Positions 9,255 through 19,251 of a DNA stretch of 64,000 nt are shown piece by piece. This DNA is from Desulfopila sp. IMCC35008 (GTDB lineage Bacteria; Desulfobacterota; Desulfobulbia; Desulfobulbales; Desulfocapsaceae): NCBI RefSeq assembly GCF_010646885.2, contig NZ_CP050700.1:532001-596000 (forward strand), in the 5' to 3' direction. Below the pieces are notes generated by a model. That model saw only the letters and a list, made by a program, of their open reading frames with translations, made no database searches and was not told the DNA's origin. Each line of letters opens with the position of its first letter. Position 1 is the first letter of the stretch. The translations under genes were made by a program, and so were the position numbers.

Positions 9255-9330
9255 GCTGGCGTAGCTCAATTGGCAGAGCAGCTGATTTGTAATCAGCAGG
9301 TTGCGGGTTCGAGTCCCATCGCCAGCTCCA
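9255..9330 (+). tRNA. tRNA-Thr (anticodon UGU)
   Basis: A 76-base cloverleaf: acceptor GCTGGCG (9255-9261) pairs with CGCCAGC, and the discriminator T plus CCA are encoded. Anticodon stem GCTGA/TCAGC with loop TTTGTAA gives UGU, reading ACA/ACG. The T loop GGGTTCGAGTCCC is intact. First gene of the tRNA4-tuf operon. Confidence 0.97.
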
Positions 9331-9409
9331 GAAAAAGGTAAAAAAGTACTTTACAAAGTGTTGGTAAGAGTATAAAGAGTGTCTGTCTTTTTATAAAGAC
9401 ATTCCCCAT

Positions 9410-9494
9410 GGAGGGGTTCCCGAGTGGCCAAAGGGAACAGACTGTAAATCTGTCGGCGACGCCTTCGGAGGTTCGAATCCTCCCCCCTCCACCA
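9410..9494 (+). tRNA. tRNA-Tyr (anticodon GUA)
   Basis: An 85-base class II tRNA with a long variable arm and encoded CCA. Acceptor GGAGGGG (9410-9416) pairs with CCCCTCC (9484-9490). Anticodon stem CAGA/TCTG with loop CTGTAAA gives GUA. Size and long arm fit bacterial tRNA-Tyr. Confidence 0.97.
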
Positions 9495-9525
9495 ACTCTC
9501 ATCAGCATGAAAGAGACTTTACTGG

Positions 9526-9601
9526 GCGGGAATAGCTCAATTGGTAGAGCATCAGCCTTCCAAGCTGAGGGTTGCGAGTTCGAGTCTCGTTTCCCGCTCC
9601 A
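9526..9601 (+). tRNA. tRNA-Gly (anticodon UCC)
   Basis: 76 bases, acceptor GCGGGAA pairing with TTCCCGC, encoded TCCA end. Anticodon stem TCAGC/GCTGA with loop CTTCCAA gives UCC, reading GGA/GGG. Confidence 0.97.
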
Positions 9602-9628
9602 TGCTGTCTTCAAAGTAGTTAATTTGGT

Positions 9629-9704
<76 letters not shown>

Positions 9705-9760
9705 GGCTTGAGTAAAATTCAAATCGAAACAACTTTCAACGGCCTGAGGAGACAAGAGAA

Positions 9761-10951
9761 ATGTCAAAAGAAAAATTTGAAAGGACTAAACCGCATGTCA
9801 ATGTTGGAACAGTAGGTCATATCGATCACGGTAAAACTACATTGACTGCAGCCATTACCCGCGTTTTGTCTACGAAAGGTCAGGCGTCTTTTACTGACTT
9901 CAGCGAAATTGATAAAGCGCCGGAAGAAAAAGAGCGAGGAATTACCATTGCTACCGCTCATGTTGAGTATGAGACCGAGAAGCGTCATTATGCACATGTT
10001 GACTGCCCGGGCCATGCCGACTATATCAAAAATATGATTACCGGTGCAGCCCAGATGGACGGCGCCATTCTGGTGGTCGCTGCGACTGACGGTGCTATGC
10101 CGCAGACCCGTGAGCATATCCTGCTTGCGCGTCAGGTTGGTGTTCCTGCAATCGTTGTATTCCTCAACAAGTGCGACATGGTCGACGATGAGGAGCTGAT
10201 CGAGCTGGTAGAGATGGAGCTTCGTGAGCTTCTTGATAAATATGAGTTCCCTGGAGACGATATTCCTTTCGTGCAGGGATCTGCTCTTCTTGCACTGGAG
10301 AATCCGGAAGACGAAGAGAAAGCGAAGTGCATATGGGATCTTATGGATGCTGTTGATTCCTATATTCCAGAGCCTGAGCGTGATATTGATCAGGCCTTTT
10401 TGATGCCGATTGAGGACGTATTCTCAATCTCTGGTCGTGGTACTGTTGCCACTGGCCGTGTAGAGCGTGGTATTGTCAGGGTTGGTGACGAGGTGGAGAT
10501 TGTAGGTATTAAAGAAACCACCAAGACCACTTGTACCGGTGTTGAGATGTTCCGTAAGCTGCTTGATGAAGGTCAGGCTGGAGATAATATCGGAGCTCTG
10601 CTTCGTGGTGTGAAACGTGAGGAGATTGAGCGCGGTCAGGTACTGTCCAAGCCCGGTTCTATCACCCCCCACACCAACTTTGAAGCTGAGTGCTACATCC
10701 TTGGGAAAGATGAGGGTGGACGTCATACTCCATTTTTCAACGGATATCGTCCTCAGTTTTATTTCAGGACCACTGACGTTACCGGTATTGTTACCTTACC
10801 TGAAGGTACAGAAATGGTAATGCCTGGTGATAACGTATCCGTCACCGCTGAGCTGATCACCCCGATCGCTATGGATGAGGGACTGCGTTTCGCTATTCGC
10901 GAGGGTGGCAGGACCGTAGGCGCTGGTGTTGTAAGCAAGATCAATAAGTAG
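9761..10951 (+). CDS. tuf: Elongation factor Tu, copy 1
   Basis: GTPase that brings aminoacyl-tRNA to the ribosomal A site. The 396 residues have the G1 loop GHIDHGKT (19-26), G3 DCPGH (81-85) and G4 NKCD (136-139), then beta-barrel domains 2 and 3. GAGGAGA lies upstream of the ATG. It is co-transcribed with the four upstream tRNAs. A second copy at 26512 differs at only seven residues (S2A, S43D, E73D, K74T, D196A, E252D, T254Q, this copy to the second), but many third codon positions differ. Confidence 0.98.
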   Translation: MSKEKFERTKPHVNVGTVGHIDHGKTTLTAAITRVLSTKGQASFTDFSEIDKAPEEKERGITIATAHVEYETEKRHYAHVDCPGHADYIKNMITGAAQMDGAILVVAATDGAMPQTREHILLARQVGVPAIVVFLNKCDMVDDEELIELVEMELRELLDKYEFPGDDIPFVQGSALLALENPEDEEKAKCIWDLMDAVDSYIPEPERDIDQAFLMPIEDVFSISGRGTVATGRVERGIVRVGDEVEIVGIKETTKTTCTGVEMFRKLLDEGQAGDNIGALLRGVKREEIERGQVLSKPGSITPHTNFEAECYILGKDEGGRHTPFFNGYRPQFYFRTTDVTGIVTLPEGTEMVMPGDNVSVTAELITPIAMDEGLRFAIREGGRTVGAGVVSKINK

Positions 10952-11023
10952 TAACACCGATCTGCGCAAAAAGATTGCACCCTGCTGCATAAGCGGTGGG
11001 GTGACCTTTGTAGAGGACCTCGA

Positions 11024-11173
11024 ATGAGAGATATAGTTACCCTTGCATGTGGTACATGCAAACGTCGTAATTATACGACTACGAAAAATAAGAAAAACAC
11101 TCCGAATAAGCTGGAGTTCAAAAAGTATTGTCCGTTTTGTCGGAGTCACACTCCGCATAAGGAAACGAAGTAG
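11024..11173 (+). CDS. rpmG: 50S ribosomal protein L33
   Basis: A 49-residue protein of the large subunit found by direct reading. It starts [17 protein letters not shown] and has a second pair CPFC near the end, so it is the zinc-binding (four-Cys) form of L33. An AGAGGACC sequence precedes the ATG. It lies 72 bases after tuf and just before tRNA-Trp, its usual neighbourhood upstream of secE. Confidence 0.95.
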   Translation: MRDIVTLACGTCKRRNYTTTKNKKNTPNKLEFKKYCPFCRSHTPHKETK

Positions 11174-11181
11174 GGAAACAC

Positions 11182-11258
11182 AGGCCAGTAGCTCGAATTG
11201 GTAGAGCATCGGACTCCAAATCCGAGGGCTGGGGGTTCGAATCCCTCCTGGCCTGCCA
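11182..11258 (+). tRNA. tRNA-Trp (anticodon CCA)
   Basis: 77 bases, acceptor AGGCCAG (11182-11188) pairing with CTGGCCT, discriminator G and encoded CCA. Anticodon stem TCGGA/TCCGA with loop CTCCAAA gives CCA. It begins 8 bases after the rpmG stop, and its 3' end forms part of another hairpin (11252-11275). Confidence 0.97.
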
Positions 11259-11288
11259 CTATTTTTAGTGGCAGGTGTTTTCTATTTT
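11252..11288 (+). terminator. Terminator-like hairpin overlapping the 3' end of tRNA-Trp
   Basis: CCTGCCACTA (11252-11261) pairs perfectly with TAGTGGCAGG (11266-11275) around TTTT, followed by TGTTTTCTATTTT. The left arm uses the last seven bases of tRNA-Trp, so this fold competes with the acceptor stem. It may be an attenuator or processing signal ahead of secE-nusG. Confidence 0.6.
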
Positions 11289-11356
11289 GGCAGGGCGAAC
11301 ATTTGGACTCGTATTCGCTGGAAATATTAGAAGAGTTACGAACTCGGACATCGCAT

Positions 11357-11605
11357 ATGGCAGGAAAGGCAAAATCAAAAAAGGGCAATTCAGCGAATGA
11401 GAAAGAACCGTCTCCTTTCGCACCTGCTCAGATAAAGAAGTTTATCGAAGAGGTAAAGGTCGAATTTACCAAGATCGTCTGGCCTGATAAAAAGATGAGT
11501 CTTGGCCTTACCGGGATTGTCGTGGTACTCACGGTGATTATTTCAGCCTACCTCGGAGCAGTAGATCTGCTGCTAGGTAAGCTTGTATCCTCTTTTCTGC
11601 GGTAG
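11357..11605 (+). CDS. secE: Preprotein translocase subunit SecE
   Basis: Small clamp subunit of the SecYEG channel. The longest frame runs back into tRNA-Trp, so the ATG at 11357 is preferred, giving 82 residues that start MAGKAKSKKG; its Shine-Dalgarno is weak. A charged N-terminal part is followed by the SecE signature (FIEEVKVEFTKIVWPDKK) and a single C-terminal membrane helix (LGLTGIVVVLTVIISAYLGA). This one-helix form is common outside Enterobacteria. nusG follows after 91 bases, as in most bacteria. Confidence 0.93.
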   Translation: MAGKAKSKKGNSANEKEPSPFAPAQIKKFIEEVKVEFTKIVWPDKKMSLGLTGIVVVLTVIISAYLGAVDLLLGKLVSSFLR

Positions 11606-11696
11606 AGATTGAACCGATACCGCACGGGGATGCTTGGATGATAGATGAAATCCAGGCGCCGGATGTGCGCAACTTTCTAGGGACTTAAGCGATCAC

Positions 11697-12230
11697 ATGG
11701 CAAGACAATGGTATATACTTCAGGTTCATTCGGGATTCGAGGAGAAGGTTAAGGCGACCCTCGAAGAGCGTATTCGTAAAGAAGGACTCGAAGAGTCTTT
11801 TGGAGAGATCCTAGTTCCGACCGAACAGGTAGTCGAAATGATCAAAGGCTCACGCAAGACTTCCTCTCGTCGCTTTTTCCCCGGCTACATGCTGGTGAGC
11901 ATGGAACTTAACGATGAAACCTGGCATACAATCCACCAGAATATGCCCCGTGTAGTTGGATTCGTCGGTGATGACAGAAATCCGATTCCGCTGTCCGATG
12001 AAGATGCTGGTAAGATTATCGGCAGGATTCAGGATGGCTCTGAACGACCAAGGCCTAAGGTTATCTTTGACGTTGGGGAGACAGTGCGGGTTATAGACGG
12101 ACCTTTTGCTAATTTTCAGGGTGTGGTTGATGAGGTATTTCCTGAAAAAGGCCGTGTTCGCGTTATGGTTTCGATTTTCGGTCGTGAAACACCTGTCGAG
12201 TTAGAATTCGTACAGGTGACGAATACCTGA
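11697..12230 (+). CDS. nusG: Transcription termination/antitermination factor NusG
   Basis: Binds the RNA polymerase clamp, couples transcription to translation through S10 and helps Rho. The 177 residues hold the NGN domain (starting [18 protein letters not shown]) and a C-terminal KOW domain ([20 protein letters not shown]). Normal family length. AGGGAC is upstream of the ATG. Part of the secE-nusG-rplKAJL-rpoBC run. Confidence 0.97.
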   Translation: MARQWYILQVHSGFEEKVKATLEERIRKEGLEESFGEILVPTEQVVEMIKGSRKTSSRRFFPGYMLVSMELNDETWHTIHQNMPRVVGFVGDDRNPIPLSDEDAGKIIGRIQDGSERPRPKVIFDVGETVRVIDGPFANFQGVVDEVFPEKGRVRVMVSIFGRETPVELEFVQVTNT

Positions 12231-12309
12231 TATTGGGGTCGGTCTTAATAGGCCGTTTACGAAATACTTACATAAGAAATTAAATCAGTTTGTCAGTTGG
12301 AGTAGAGAA

Positions 12310-12735
12310 ATGGCCAAAAAAGTAATGGCATACATCAAGCTGCAGATTGCTGCAGGAAAGGCGAATCCATCACCGCCTGTTGGACCTGCACTAGGTCAGC
12401 ACGGTGTAAATATTATGGAATTCTGCAAGGCATTCAATGCAAAGACCCAAGGTATGGGTGATACCATTGTACCGGTAGTCATCACCGTCTATCAGGATCG
12501 TTCTTTCAGTTATATTACCAAAACACCTCCCGCGTCAGTACTGCTGCTAAAAGCAGCAAACCTGCAGAAAGGCTCAGGTAATCCGAAAGCAGAGCGTGTT
12601 GCTGAAATCGGTCGTGATAAGATCAAGGAAATCGCTGAAATCAAAATGCCTGATCTGAACGCTTATGATATCGAAGCAGCCATGAAAATCGTAGAAGGCA
12701 CAGCCAGAAGCTGCGGAATTACCGTAGTAGATTAA
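12310..12735 (+). CDS. rplK: 50S ribosomal protein L11
   Basis: Binds the GTPase-associated centre of 23S rRNA and is needed for RelA sensing of stalled ribosomes. The 141 residues have the proline-rich motif [20 protein letters not shown] and the C-terminal rRNA-binding domain ending in [12 protein letters not shown] lies 10 bases before the ATG. rplA starts 60 bases downstream. Confidence 0.98.
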   Translation: MAKKVMAYIKLQIAAGKANPSPPVGPALGQHGVNIMEFCKAFNAKTQGMGDTIVPVVITVYQDRSFSYITKTPPASVLLLKAANLQKGSGNPKAERVAEIGRDKIKEIAEIKMPDLNAYDIEAAMKIVEGTARSCGITVVD

Positions 12736-12795
12736 TTTAGAAAAATCATTTCACTGCTGGCAGGGACTATGGGCTCTGTCAAAGTAGGAGGCATC

Positions 12796-13500
12796 ATGCC
12801 GAAGCGCGGAAAAAATTATAAAAATAAAATCCAGACATTTGATAAAAGTGTTCAATATAGCCCGGAAGAGGGCGTAAAGAAGGTTCTCGAACTCTCGTTT
12901 GCTAAGTTCGATGAGACATTTGATATTGCAATGAAACTCGGTGTTGATCCGAGACATGCCGACCAGATGATCCGATCTTCTGTTGTTTTGCCGCATGGTA
13001 CAGGTAAAGAAACCAGGGTACTCGTCTTTGCCAAAGGACCTAAAGAAGCTGAGGCTAAAGAAGCCGGGGCTGATTTTGTTGGTGCTGAGGACATAGTGGA
13101 AAAGATTCAGGGTGGCTGGCTCGATTTCGATAAAACTGTTGCAACTCCCGATATGATGGGAACTGTTGGTAAGATCGGACGAATACTTGGACCTCGTAAC
13201 CTGATGCCAAATGCCAAACTTGGTACTGTTACTTTTGATGTGGCTGATGTCGTAAAGGAAATTAAAGCTGGTAAGGTTGATTTCAAGGTTGATAAGACCG
13301 GTATTATTCATGCCGGGATTGGTAAGGCTTCGTTTGGTGAGCAGAAGTTGCAGGAAAACCTTGTCGCCTTTATTGAGAAAATTGTTCAGTTGAAACCGTC
13401 AGCTGCCAAAGGAATATACCTGAGGTCAGTTACTATTTCAACGACGATGGGACCAGGTGTGAAGCTTGATACACTGGCTCTTAGGACACTTGTAAAGTAG
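12796..13500 (+). CDS. rplA: 50S ribosomal protein L1
   Basis: L1-stalk protein and, in many bacteria, translational repressor of the rplKA mRNA. The frame opens at 12769, but TAGGAGG (12785-12791) points to the ATG at 12796, giving 234 residues beginning [12 protein letters not shown]. The L1 signature [19 protein letters not shown] is present. It is followed by the L10 leader. Confidence 0.96.
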   Translation: MPKRGKNYKNKIQTFDKSVQYSPEEGVKKVLELSFAKFDETFDIAMKLGVDPRHADQMIRSSVVLPHGTGKETRVLVFAKGPKEAEAKEAGADFVGAEDIVEKIQGGWLDFDKTVATPDMMGTVGKIGRILGPRNLMPNAKLGTVTFDVADVVKEIKAGKVDFKVDKTGIIHAGIGKASFGEQKLQENLVAFIEKIVQLKPSAAKGIYLRSVTISTTMGPGVKLDTLALRTLVK

Positions 13501-13515
13501 TAGGTTTTAAGAAGT

Positions 13516-13711
13516 AACGGTATCCTTATATTTTTTTAAATAATTGATACCGTTTGGTCGAAGACAGCAGGTACATTACGTTTAATCATGATGTTTCATG
13601 ACCTGCCGAGACGAGGGTAAAACCAGATAGTATCTGTCTGGCCATATGGATTTTCGTATGTTGCCCGTATCAGCGTCGTAACTGCTGTTTCGAAAAGATT
13701 AACCATTTCTG
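13516..13711 (+). promoter_or_regulatory. Putative L10 leader upstream of rplJ
   Basis: The 226-base gap before rplJ has the hallmark of the autoregulatory L10(L12)4 binding leader: an AGACAGCAGGT segment (13562-13572) and its partner ACCTGCCGAGAC (13601-13612) around a hairpin, with the purine-rich asymmetry typical of the kink-turn. An additional stem AACGGTATC (13516-13524) / GATACCGTT (13546-13554) lies just upstream. By family knowledge, excess L10-L12 binds here and blocks rplJL translation. Confidence 0.7.
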
Positions 13712-13726
13712 AGAAGGAGGAGCACT

Positions 13727-14254
13727 TTGAATCGTGATGATAAAGCGACAATAGTGTCGGAATTAAACAACTCGTTTAGCCGTGCTAAGTTTGTTGTAGT
13801 CGCTGACTATTGTGGTTTAAAAGTCTCTGAGTTACAGGCTATCCGAAAGGAACTGCGTGATTGTGACTCTGAGATCCGAATTGCAAAGAACACACTCCTC
13901 AGAAGAGCAGTAGCTGATACTGACAACGCCGGTCTCGTTGACGATTTTACCGGAACCACGGCTGTCATTATGTCTTATGCTGACCCGGTTGCACCCGCAA
14001 AGGTTGTTGCCAAGTTTGCCGATGACAAAGATAAGTTCATTATCAGATCTGCCGCTCTCGAAGGGGAAAAACTTGATGTAGATGGTGTAGTTGCACTGTC
14101 TAAACTGCCTTCCAAGGAAGTTCTGCTTGGCCAGTTGCTGTCAGTTATGAACAGCGTACCCACTGGTCTTGTTCAGGTACTTTCCGGTGTGCCGAGAACA
14201 TTTGTTTATGCACTACAGGCGGTTAAAGATCAGAAAGAACAGGCCGCTAGTTAA
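13727..14254 (+). CDS. rplJ: 50S ribosomal protein L10
   Basis: Base of the L7/L12 stalk; its C-terminal helix binds L12 dimers and its N-terminal domain binds 23S rRNA. 175 residues, starting with TTG after a strong GAAGGAGG (13713-13720). Recognisable parts include VVVADYCGLKVSELQAIRKE and the C-terminal VLSGVPRTFVYALQAVKDQK. It is probably controlled by the leader just upstream. Confidence 0.97.
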   Translation: MNRDDKATIVSELNNSFSRAKFVVVADYCGLKVSELQAIRKELRDCDSEIRIAKNTLLRRAVADTDNAGLVDDFTGTTAVIMSYADPVAPAKVVAKFADDKDKFIIRSAALEGEKLDVDGVVALSKLPSKEVLLGQLLSVMNSVPTGLVQVLSGVPRTFVYALQAVKDQKEQAAS

Positions 14255-14306
14255 ATAGCAGCATGCCAACGTACTGAAAAAAACTGAGAAAAAGAGGTTA
14301 TCCATA

Positions 14307-14690
14307 ATGGCTGTCACTAAAGAAGATGTAATTGAATTCATTTCCAATATGACCGTACTCGAGCTTTCTGAACTTATTAAAGAGTTCGAGGAGAAGTTCG
14401 GTGTTTCTGCTGCTGCTCCAGTTGCTATTGCTGCTGCTGGTGCTCCCGCCGCCGATGGTGGTGCTGCTGCAGAAGAAAAGACTGAGTTTGACGTAATACT
14501 TGCTGGTGCCGGAGATCAGAAGATCAAGGTCATCAAAGAGGTTCGTGCAATTACCGGTCTTGGCCTGAAAGAAGCAAAAGCTCTGGTTGAAGATGCCCCG
14601 CAGCCGATGAAAGAGGGCATTACCAAGGAAGAGTGTGAAGAAATAAAAGGTAAGATCGAAGCAGTAGGTGGTTCCGTAGAGATCAAATAG
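14307..14690 (+). CDS. rplL: 50S ribosomal protein L7/L12
   Basis: Stalk protein that recruits the GTPase factors. 127 residues: an N-terminal dimerisation helix pair, an Ala/Gly-rich hinge ([20 protein letters not shown]) and the C-terminal globular domain ([20 protein letters not shown]). AAAGAGGT precedes the ATG. Two hairpins follow the stop, ahead of rpoB. Confidence 0.98.
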   Translation: MAVTKEDVIEFISNMTVLELSELIKEFEEKFGVSAAAPVAIAAAGAPAADGGAAAEEKTEFDVILAGAGDQKIKVIKEVRAITGLGLKEAKALVEDAPQPMKEGITKEECEEIKGKIEAVGGSVEIK

Positions 14691-15082
14691 TTCCACCAGT
14701 GCAGGCATCCGTATCACGGATGCACCGGTAGTATAAGACACGCTACAGGCCAAGGCCACGTAGCGTGTCTTGCTTTGTAGTCTTTGTTGTAGGGTGATTG
14801 GAAAACAACAGTAATACAGGTAGTTATATGCTGTTTTGGTCGGATGGCCGGATGCGGCATTGAGGATGGAGAGGAGTCCCCATCCTGACGAAAAATACTA
14901 TATCGTGTTTGCAAGAAGAATGTAACTTAAAAAAAACAGCAGTTCACTTTTTAATTAGCAATTAATTCTTATTCTAATCCATAATCAAAGTACACTCCAA
15001 TTACCAATCGGTCACCTCTGGAACGTAGGACAGGGTCGTGTACCAGTGTGTAATGAATTCCAGGAAACCTCGAGGACAATAT
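14691..15082 (+). other. Intergenic rplL-rpoB region with tandem hairpins
   Basis: Nearly 400 bases without a gene. GCATCCGT/ACGGATGC (14705-14723, loop ATC) is followed by AAGACACGCTAC (14735-14746) / GTAGCGTGTCTT (14760-14771) with a loose T-rich tail (GCTTTGTAGTCTTTGTTG). In E. coli this interval holds an attenuator and an RNase III site that lower rpoBC relative to rplJL, so the same role is inferred. A further short stem AGGATGG/CCATCCT lies near 14863-14886. No clear promoter was found. Confidence 0.6.
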
Positions 15083-18000
15083 ATGGAACGAGTCAGAAAG
15101 AACTTCGCCACGGCTGAGACAATCATTGAGCCACCCCACCTCATTTCCATGCAGAGAATTTCGTACGAGAGCTTTCTGCAGATGGGTTGCGACCCTGAGG
15201 AACGTGAGGAATTCGGGCTTGAGGCGATCTTTAAAAGCGTCTTTCCCATCAATGATTTCAACGGCCTTTGCTCTCTTGAATATGTACGATATAAGTTTGG
15301 AGAGCCGAAGTATACTATCGCAGAATGCCAGCAGCGTGGCATGACATATGAGATACCACTGAAGATAGTTGTTCGATTGATATCATTTGATGTCGACGAG
15401 GAAACCGGGGTTCAAACTATCCGCGATATCAAAGAGCAGGAGGTTTTCCTCGGCTCATTACCGCTAATGACTGCAGACGGCGTATTTGTTGTTAATGGTA
15501 CAGAGCGCGTGATAGTATCACAGCTTCAGCGTTCTCCGGGTCTTTTTTATACCCACGACAATGGTAAAACCCATTCAAGCGGAAAACTGCTTTATTCTGC
15601 CCGAATTATACCGGTTCGTGGTTCCTGGATAGATCTCGAATTTGACATTAAAGATGTACTTCATGTTCGGATTGACAGGCGTCGAAAATTTCCGGTTACG
15701 ACCCTGCTGAAAGCGATAGGTTATACCGCAGAGCAGCTGCTTGCTGAGTTTTATCCGGTATCCACAGTTACCAAGGAAGGTGAAAATTATTTCATCAATT
15801 TTGATACCGAGACTTTTCTTGGACAACGCCTCGAGTATGATATTGTTTCCCCTAAGGACGGAGATATTCTATCCAAGCAGGGAAGGAAAGTTACCAAAGC
15901 ACTGTGCAGGAGAATTGGTGAGGCAGAAATCACCAGACTGCAGATTTCCAAGGAAACATTAACCGGGCGTATCTTAAGCAACACTATCGCCAATCCGGAT
16001 AGTGAAGAACCTCTGGCACTATGTAATACAGAGCTGACTGAAACCATCTTGGAGTCTCTCGATAATGCTGGTATCAACGAGTTCAGGGTTCTATTTATTG
16101 ACGGTGTAAAGTACTCGGAGTCTTTCAGCAAGACACTTGCTCTTGATAAAGTTGCTTCAACGGACGATGCTCTTCTCGAGATATATCGTCGCCTGAGGCC
16201 CTCCAGTCCGCCAACCATTGAGGTTGCCCAGACGTTCTTCGATAACCTCTTTTTCAATGGCGATCTCTACGACTTATCTGAAGTTGGACGCTATAAGATT
16301 AATGCCAGGTTAGGTTTAGATGTTGATATAGAACACCGGGCGTTGACCAAGGCTGATATCGTTGAGTCCATAAAATACCTGGTAAGGCTTAAAGACAGCC
16401 AGGGGGCAGTTGATGATATTGATCACCTTGGCAACAGACGTGTCCGGACTGTGGGTGAACTGGTAGAGAACCAGTACCGAATGGGACTCGTACGAATGGA
16501 ACGTGCCATTAAGGAGAGAATGACTCTGCAGGATGTCGAGACTCTTATGCCGCATGATCTGGTTAACCCCAAACCAATTTCAGCTGCAATTAAAGAATTT
16601 TTTGGTACGAGCCAGCTGTCCCAGTTCATGGATCAGACCAATCCCCTTTCCGAAGTAACCCACAAACGCAGGTTGTCAGCACTCGGACCCGGTGGTCTGT
16701 CACGTGAGCGTGCAGGCTTTGAAGTTCGAGACGTTCACCCAACCCACTATGGTAGGATTTGTCCGGTTGAAACACCAGAGGGACCCAATATTGGTCTCAT
16801 TGTTTCACTGGCAACGTACGCTCGTGTCAACCCGTATGGGTTTATTGAGACACCCTATCGTAAAGTCGAAGATCGAATTGTTCTTGAAGAAATCAAGTAC
16901 CTCAGTGCTCTACAAGAGCAGAATCAGATTATTGCTCCGGCATTGACTGAAATGGAAAGCCCGAATACGGTGGCTGCCGGTAACTTGATTGTTCGTGAGG
17001 ATGGTGAGGTTGTTACCACCCTTGCTGACAATGTCACGTATATGGATATCGCCCCGAACCAGTTAGTAAGTGTGGCTGCATCGCTCATCCCCTTTTTGGA
17101 AAACGATGATGCCAACCGTGCGCTGATGGGATCCAACATGCAACGTCAGGCGGTACCGTTAATGGTACCCAGATCTCCTCTGGTTGGTACAGGCATGGAG
17201 AGGTATGTTGCCCGGGACTCCGGTGCCTGTCTTCTCGCTGCCGGTGAGGGGGTTGTTGAAGAAGCTGACGCGAACCGTATCGTGGTACGATATGATAAAC
17301 CAGGTGTGGATGGCTATGACACTGGTGTTGCTGTCTATCGGTTGGAAAAATATAAGAAATCCAACCAGAACACCTGTTTTAATCAGCGCCCCTTGGTCCT
17401 TCCGGGAACCCGCGTGACAGATGGCACCGTTCTGGCTGATGGCCCCTCTTGTGAAAAAGGAGAGCTTGCTCTAGGCAAGAACGTAACAATTGCCTTTATG
17501 CCATGGCGTGGATTCAACTTTGAGGATTCCATCCTAATCAATGAGAGACTGCTTAAAGAAGATACTTTCACCTCGGTTCATATCGAGGTTTTCGAGACCA
17601 TGGCCCGGGACACCAAACTCGGCAAAGAAGAGATCACCCGAGATATCCCTAACGTCAGCGAAGAGACCCTTCGAAACCTGGATGATTCCGGTATTGTCCG
17701 TATTGGTGCCGAGGTAAAAGCTGGTGATACCCTGGTCGGCAAGGTTACTCCAAAAGGTGAGACCGTTCTGTCGCCGGAAGAAAAACTGCTTCGTGCCATC
17801 TTCGGCGAAAAAGCCCAGGACGTGAAAGATTCTTCACTCCGTGTCCCACCAGGGGTTACCGGTGTTGTCATCGATGCCAAGGTCTTCTCACGCAAGGGTG
17901 TTGATAAAGACGAGCGCTCACTCATGATCGAGGATCTCGAGATTGAGCGTCTTAACCAGGACAAGATTGATGAATTGAACAGCCTCAAGCGTGGTATTTG

Positions 18001-19162
18001 TCGGGAGGTTGGTCAGATTATTGATGGCCGGACCGCTAAGGCAGACATTCACGATCGTGATGGTCAGGTACTGGTCAAGCTGGGTAAGAAAATTGAAGAG
18101 AGTATGGCGGTGCAAATTGGTTTTCACCAGTTGCGTCTGATCGACTTTTCTGAAAAGGCCAAATATGAAGATAAAATCGATGCGGCCTACGAGCGTTATG
18201 AGAAACAGTCTAAACTTATAGCCGAGAGATATGATGGTATCATCGATCGGATGAAAAAGGGAGATGACCTCCCTCCTGGCGTTGTCAAAATGGTCAAAGT
18301 CTATGTCGCCACGAAGCGTAAGCTCTCAGTTGGGGACAAAATGGCTGGTCGGCACGGCAACAAGGGTGTTGTTTCCAGACTGCTTCCCGAAGAGGATATG
18401 CCGTACTTTGCAGACGGCTCCACAGTCGATGTTGTCTTGAACCCGCTCGGTGTTCCTTCGCGTATGAACGTGGGTCAGGTACTAGAGGTCCATCTTGGCT
18501 ATGCTGCCAGGAAATTTGGGCAGCAACTTGAGAACATGGTTCGTGATAAGGCTGTAGAAATGATCAAAGAGAAGGTCGATGCGATCTACTCCCCAAAAGA
18601 AGCCGATCTGATCTACGCCGGTAAAAGCGATGATGAACTGATCGAGTGGGCACGACAGCATCAGGAAGGTCTGCATATGGCGACTCCTGTATTTGATGGA
18701 GCGCAGGAAGGTCAGATTCGTCAACTCCTGGTGGAGGCGGGTGCTGATGAAGTCGGTCAGGAGACCCTCTACGACGGGTTGACTGGTGAACCGTTTTCCA
18801 ACAAGGTAACCGTTGGTATCATGTACGTGCTCAAGCTTCATCATCTGGTTGATAACAAGATCCATGCGCGTTCAACCGGACCCTACTCTCTCGTAACCCA
18901 GCAACCGCTTGGCGGAAAAGCGCAGTTTGGTGGCCAGCGCCTGGGTGAGATGGAGGTTTGGGCCATGGAAGCATATGGTGCCGCATATACATTGAAAGAG
19001 TTTTTAACAGCTAAATCCGATGATGTCGAAGGACGTACTACCATGTACGAACGGATCGTTAAAGGTGACAACTTCCTTACCACCGGCTTGCCGGAGTCCT
19101 TCCACGTACTGGTGAAGGAACTGCAGGGGCTGTGTCTGAATATGGAATTAATCGAAGAGTAA
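15083..19162 (+). CDS. rpoB: DNA-directed RNA polymerase subunit beta
   Basis: Catalytic-core subunit of RNA polymerase. The frame opens at a GTG at 15038; the ATG at 15083 is preferred because GAGG lies 7 bases upstream and the protein then starts MERVRKNFATAE, giving 1359 residues. The rifampicin pocket GTSQLSQFMDQTNPLSE is at about 508-524, followed by HKRRLSALGPGGL and the active-site region GDKMAGRHGNKGVVS. No resistance-type change is obvious in the pocket. rpoC follows after 89 bases. Confidence 0.97.
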   Translation: MERVRKNFATAETIIEPPHLISMQRISYESFLQMGCDPEEREEFGLEAIFKSVFPINDFNGLCSLEYVRYKFGEPKYTIAECQQRGMTYEIPLKIVVRLISFDVDEETGVQTIRDIKEQEVFLGSLPLMTADGVFVVNGTERVIVSQLQRSPGLFYTHDNGKTHSSGKLLYSARIIPVRGSWIDLEFDIKDVLHVRIDRRRKFPVTTLLKAIGYTAEQLLAEFYPVSTVTKEGENYFINFDTETFLGQRLEYDIVSPKDGDILSKQGRKVTKALCRRIGEAEITRLQISKETLTGRILSNTIANPDSEEPLALCNTELTETILESLDNAGINEFRVLFIDGVKYSESFSKTLALDKVASTDDALLEIYRRLRPSSPPTIEVAQTFFDNLFFNGDLYDLSEVGRYKINARLGLDVDIEHRALTKADIVESIKYLVRLKDSQGAVDDIDHLGNRRVRTVGELVENQYRMGLVRMERAIKERMTLQDVETLMPHDLVNPKPISAAIKEFFGTSQLSQFMDQTNPLSEVTHKRRLSALGPGGLSRERAGFEVRDVHPTHYGRICPVETPEGPNIGLIVSLATYARVNPYGFIETPYRKVEDRIVLEEIKYLSALQEQNQIIAPALTEMESPNTVAAGNLIVREDGEVVTTLADNVTYMDIAPNQLVSVAASLIPFLENDDANRALMGSNMQRQAVPLMVPRSPLVGTGMERYVARDSGACLLAAGEGVVEEADANRIVVRYDKPGVDGYDTGVAVYRLEKYKKSNQNTCFNQRPLVLPGTRVTDGTVLADGPSCEKGELALGKNVTIAFMPWRGFNFEDSILINERLLKEDTFTSVHIEVFETMARDTKLGKEEITRDIPNVSEETLRNLDDSGIVRIGAEVKAGDTLVGKVTPKGETVLSPEEKLLRAIFGEKAQDVKDSSLRVPPGVTGVVIDAKVFSRKGVDKDERSLMIEDLEIERLNQDKIDELNSLKRGICREVGQIIDGRTAKADIHDRDGQVLVKLGKKIEESMAVQIGFHQLRLIDFSEKAKYEDKIDAAYERYEKQSKLIAERYDGIIDRMKKGDDLPPGVVKMVKVYVATKRKLSVGDKMAGRHGNKGVVSRLLPEEDMPYFADGSTVDVVLNPLGVPSRMNVGQVLEVHLGYAARKFGQQLENMVRDKAVEMIKEKVDAIYSPKEADLIYAGKSDDELIEWARQHQEGLHMATPVFDGAQEGQIRQLLVEAGADEVGQETLYDGLTGEPFSNKVTVGIMYVLKLHHLVDNKIHARSTGPYSLVTQQPLGGKAQFGGQRLGEMEVWAMEAYGAAYTLKEFLTAKSDDVEGRTTMYERIVKGDNFLTTGLPESFHVLVKELQGLCLNMELIEE

Positions 19163-19251
19163 TCGACTGGACCTGAAAACCCAAAGCTCTTCAACGCCCG
19201 GTGAGATCAGTTTTGCCGGGCATACCCGAAATTTAAGGGAGAGGTGATTTC

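Noticed and set aside
15038..15082. GTG start of rpoB at 15038
   Set aside because: No good Shine-Dalgarno; ATG 15083 fits the usual beta-subunit N-terminus and has GAGG in place.
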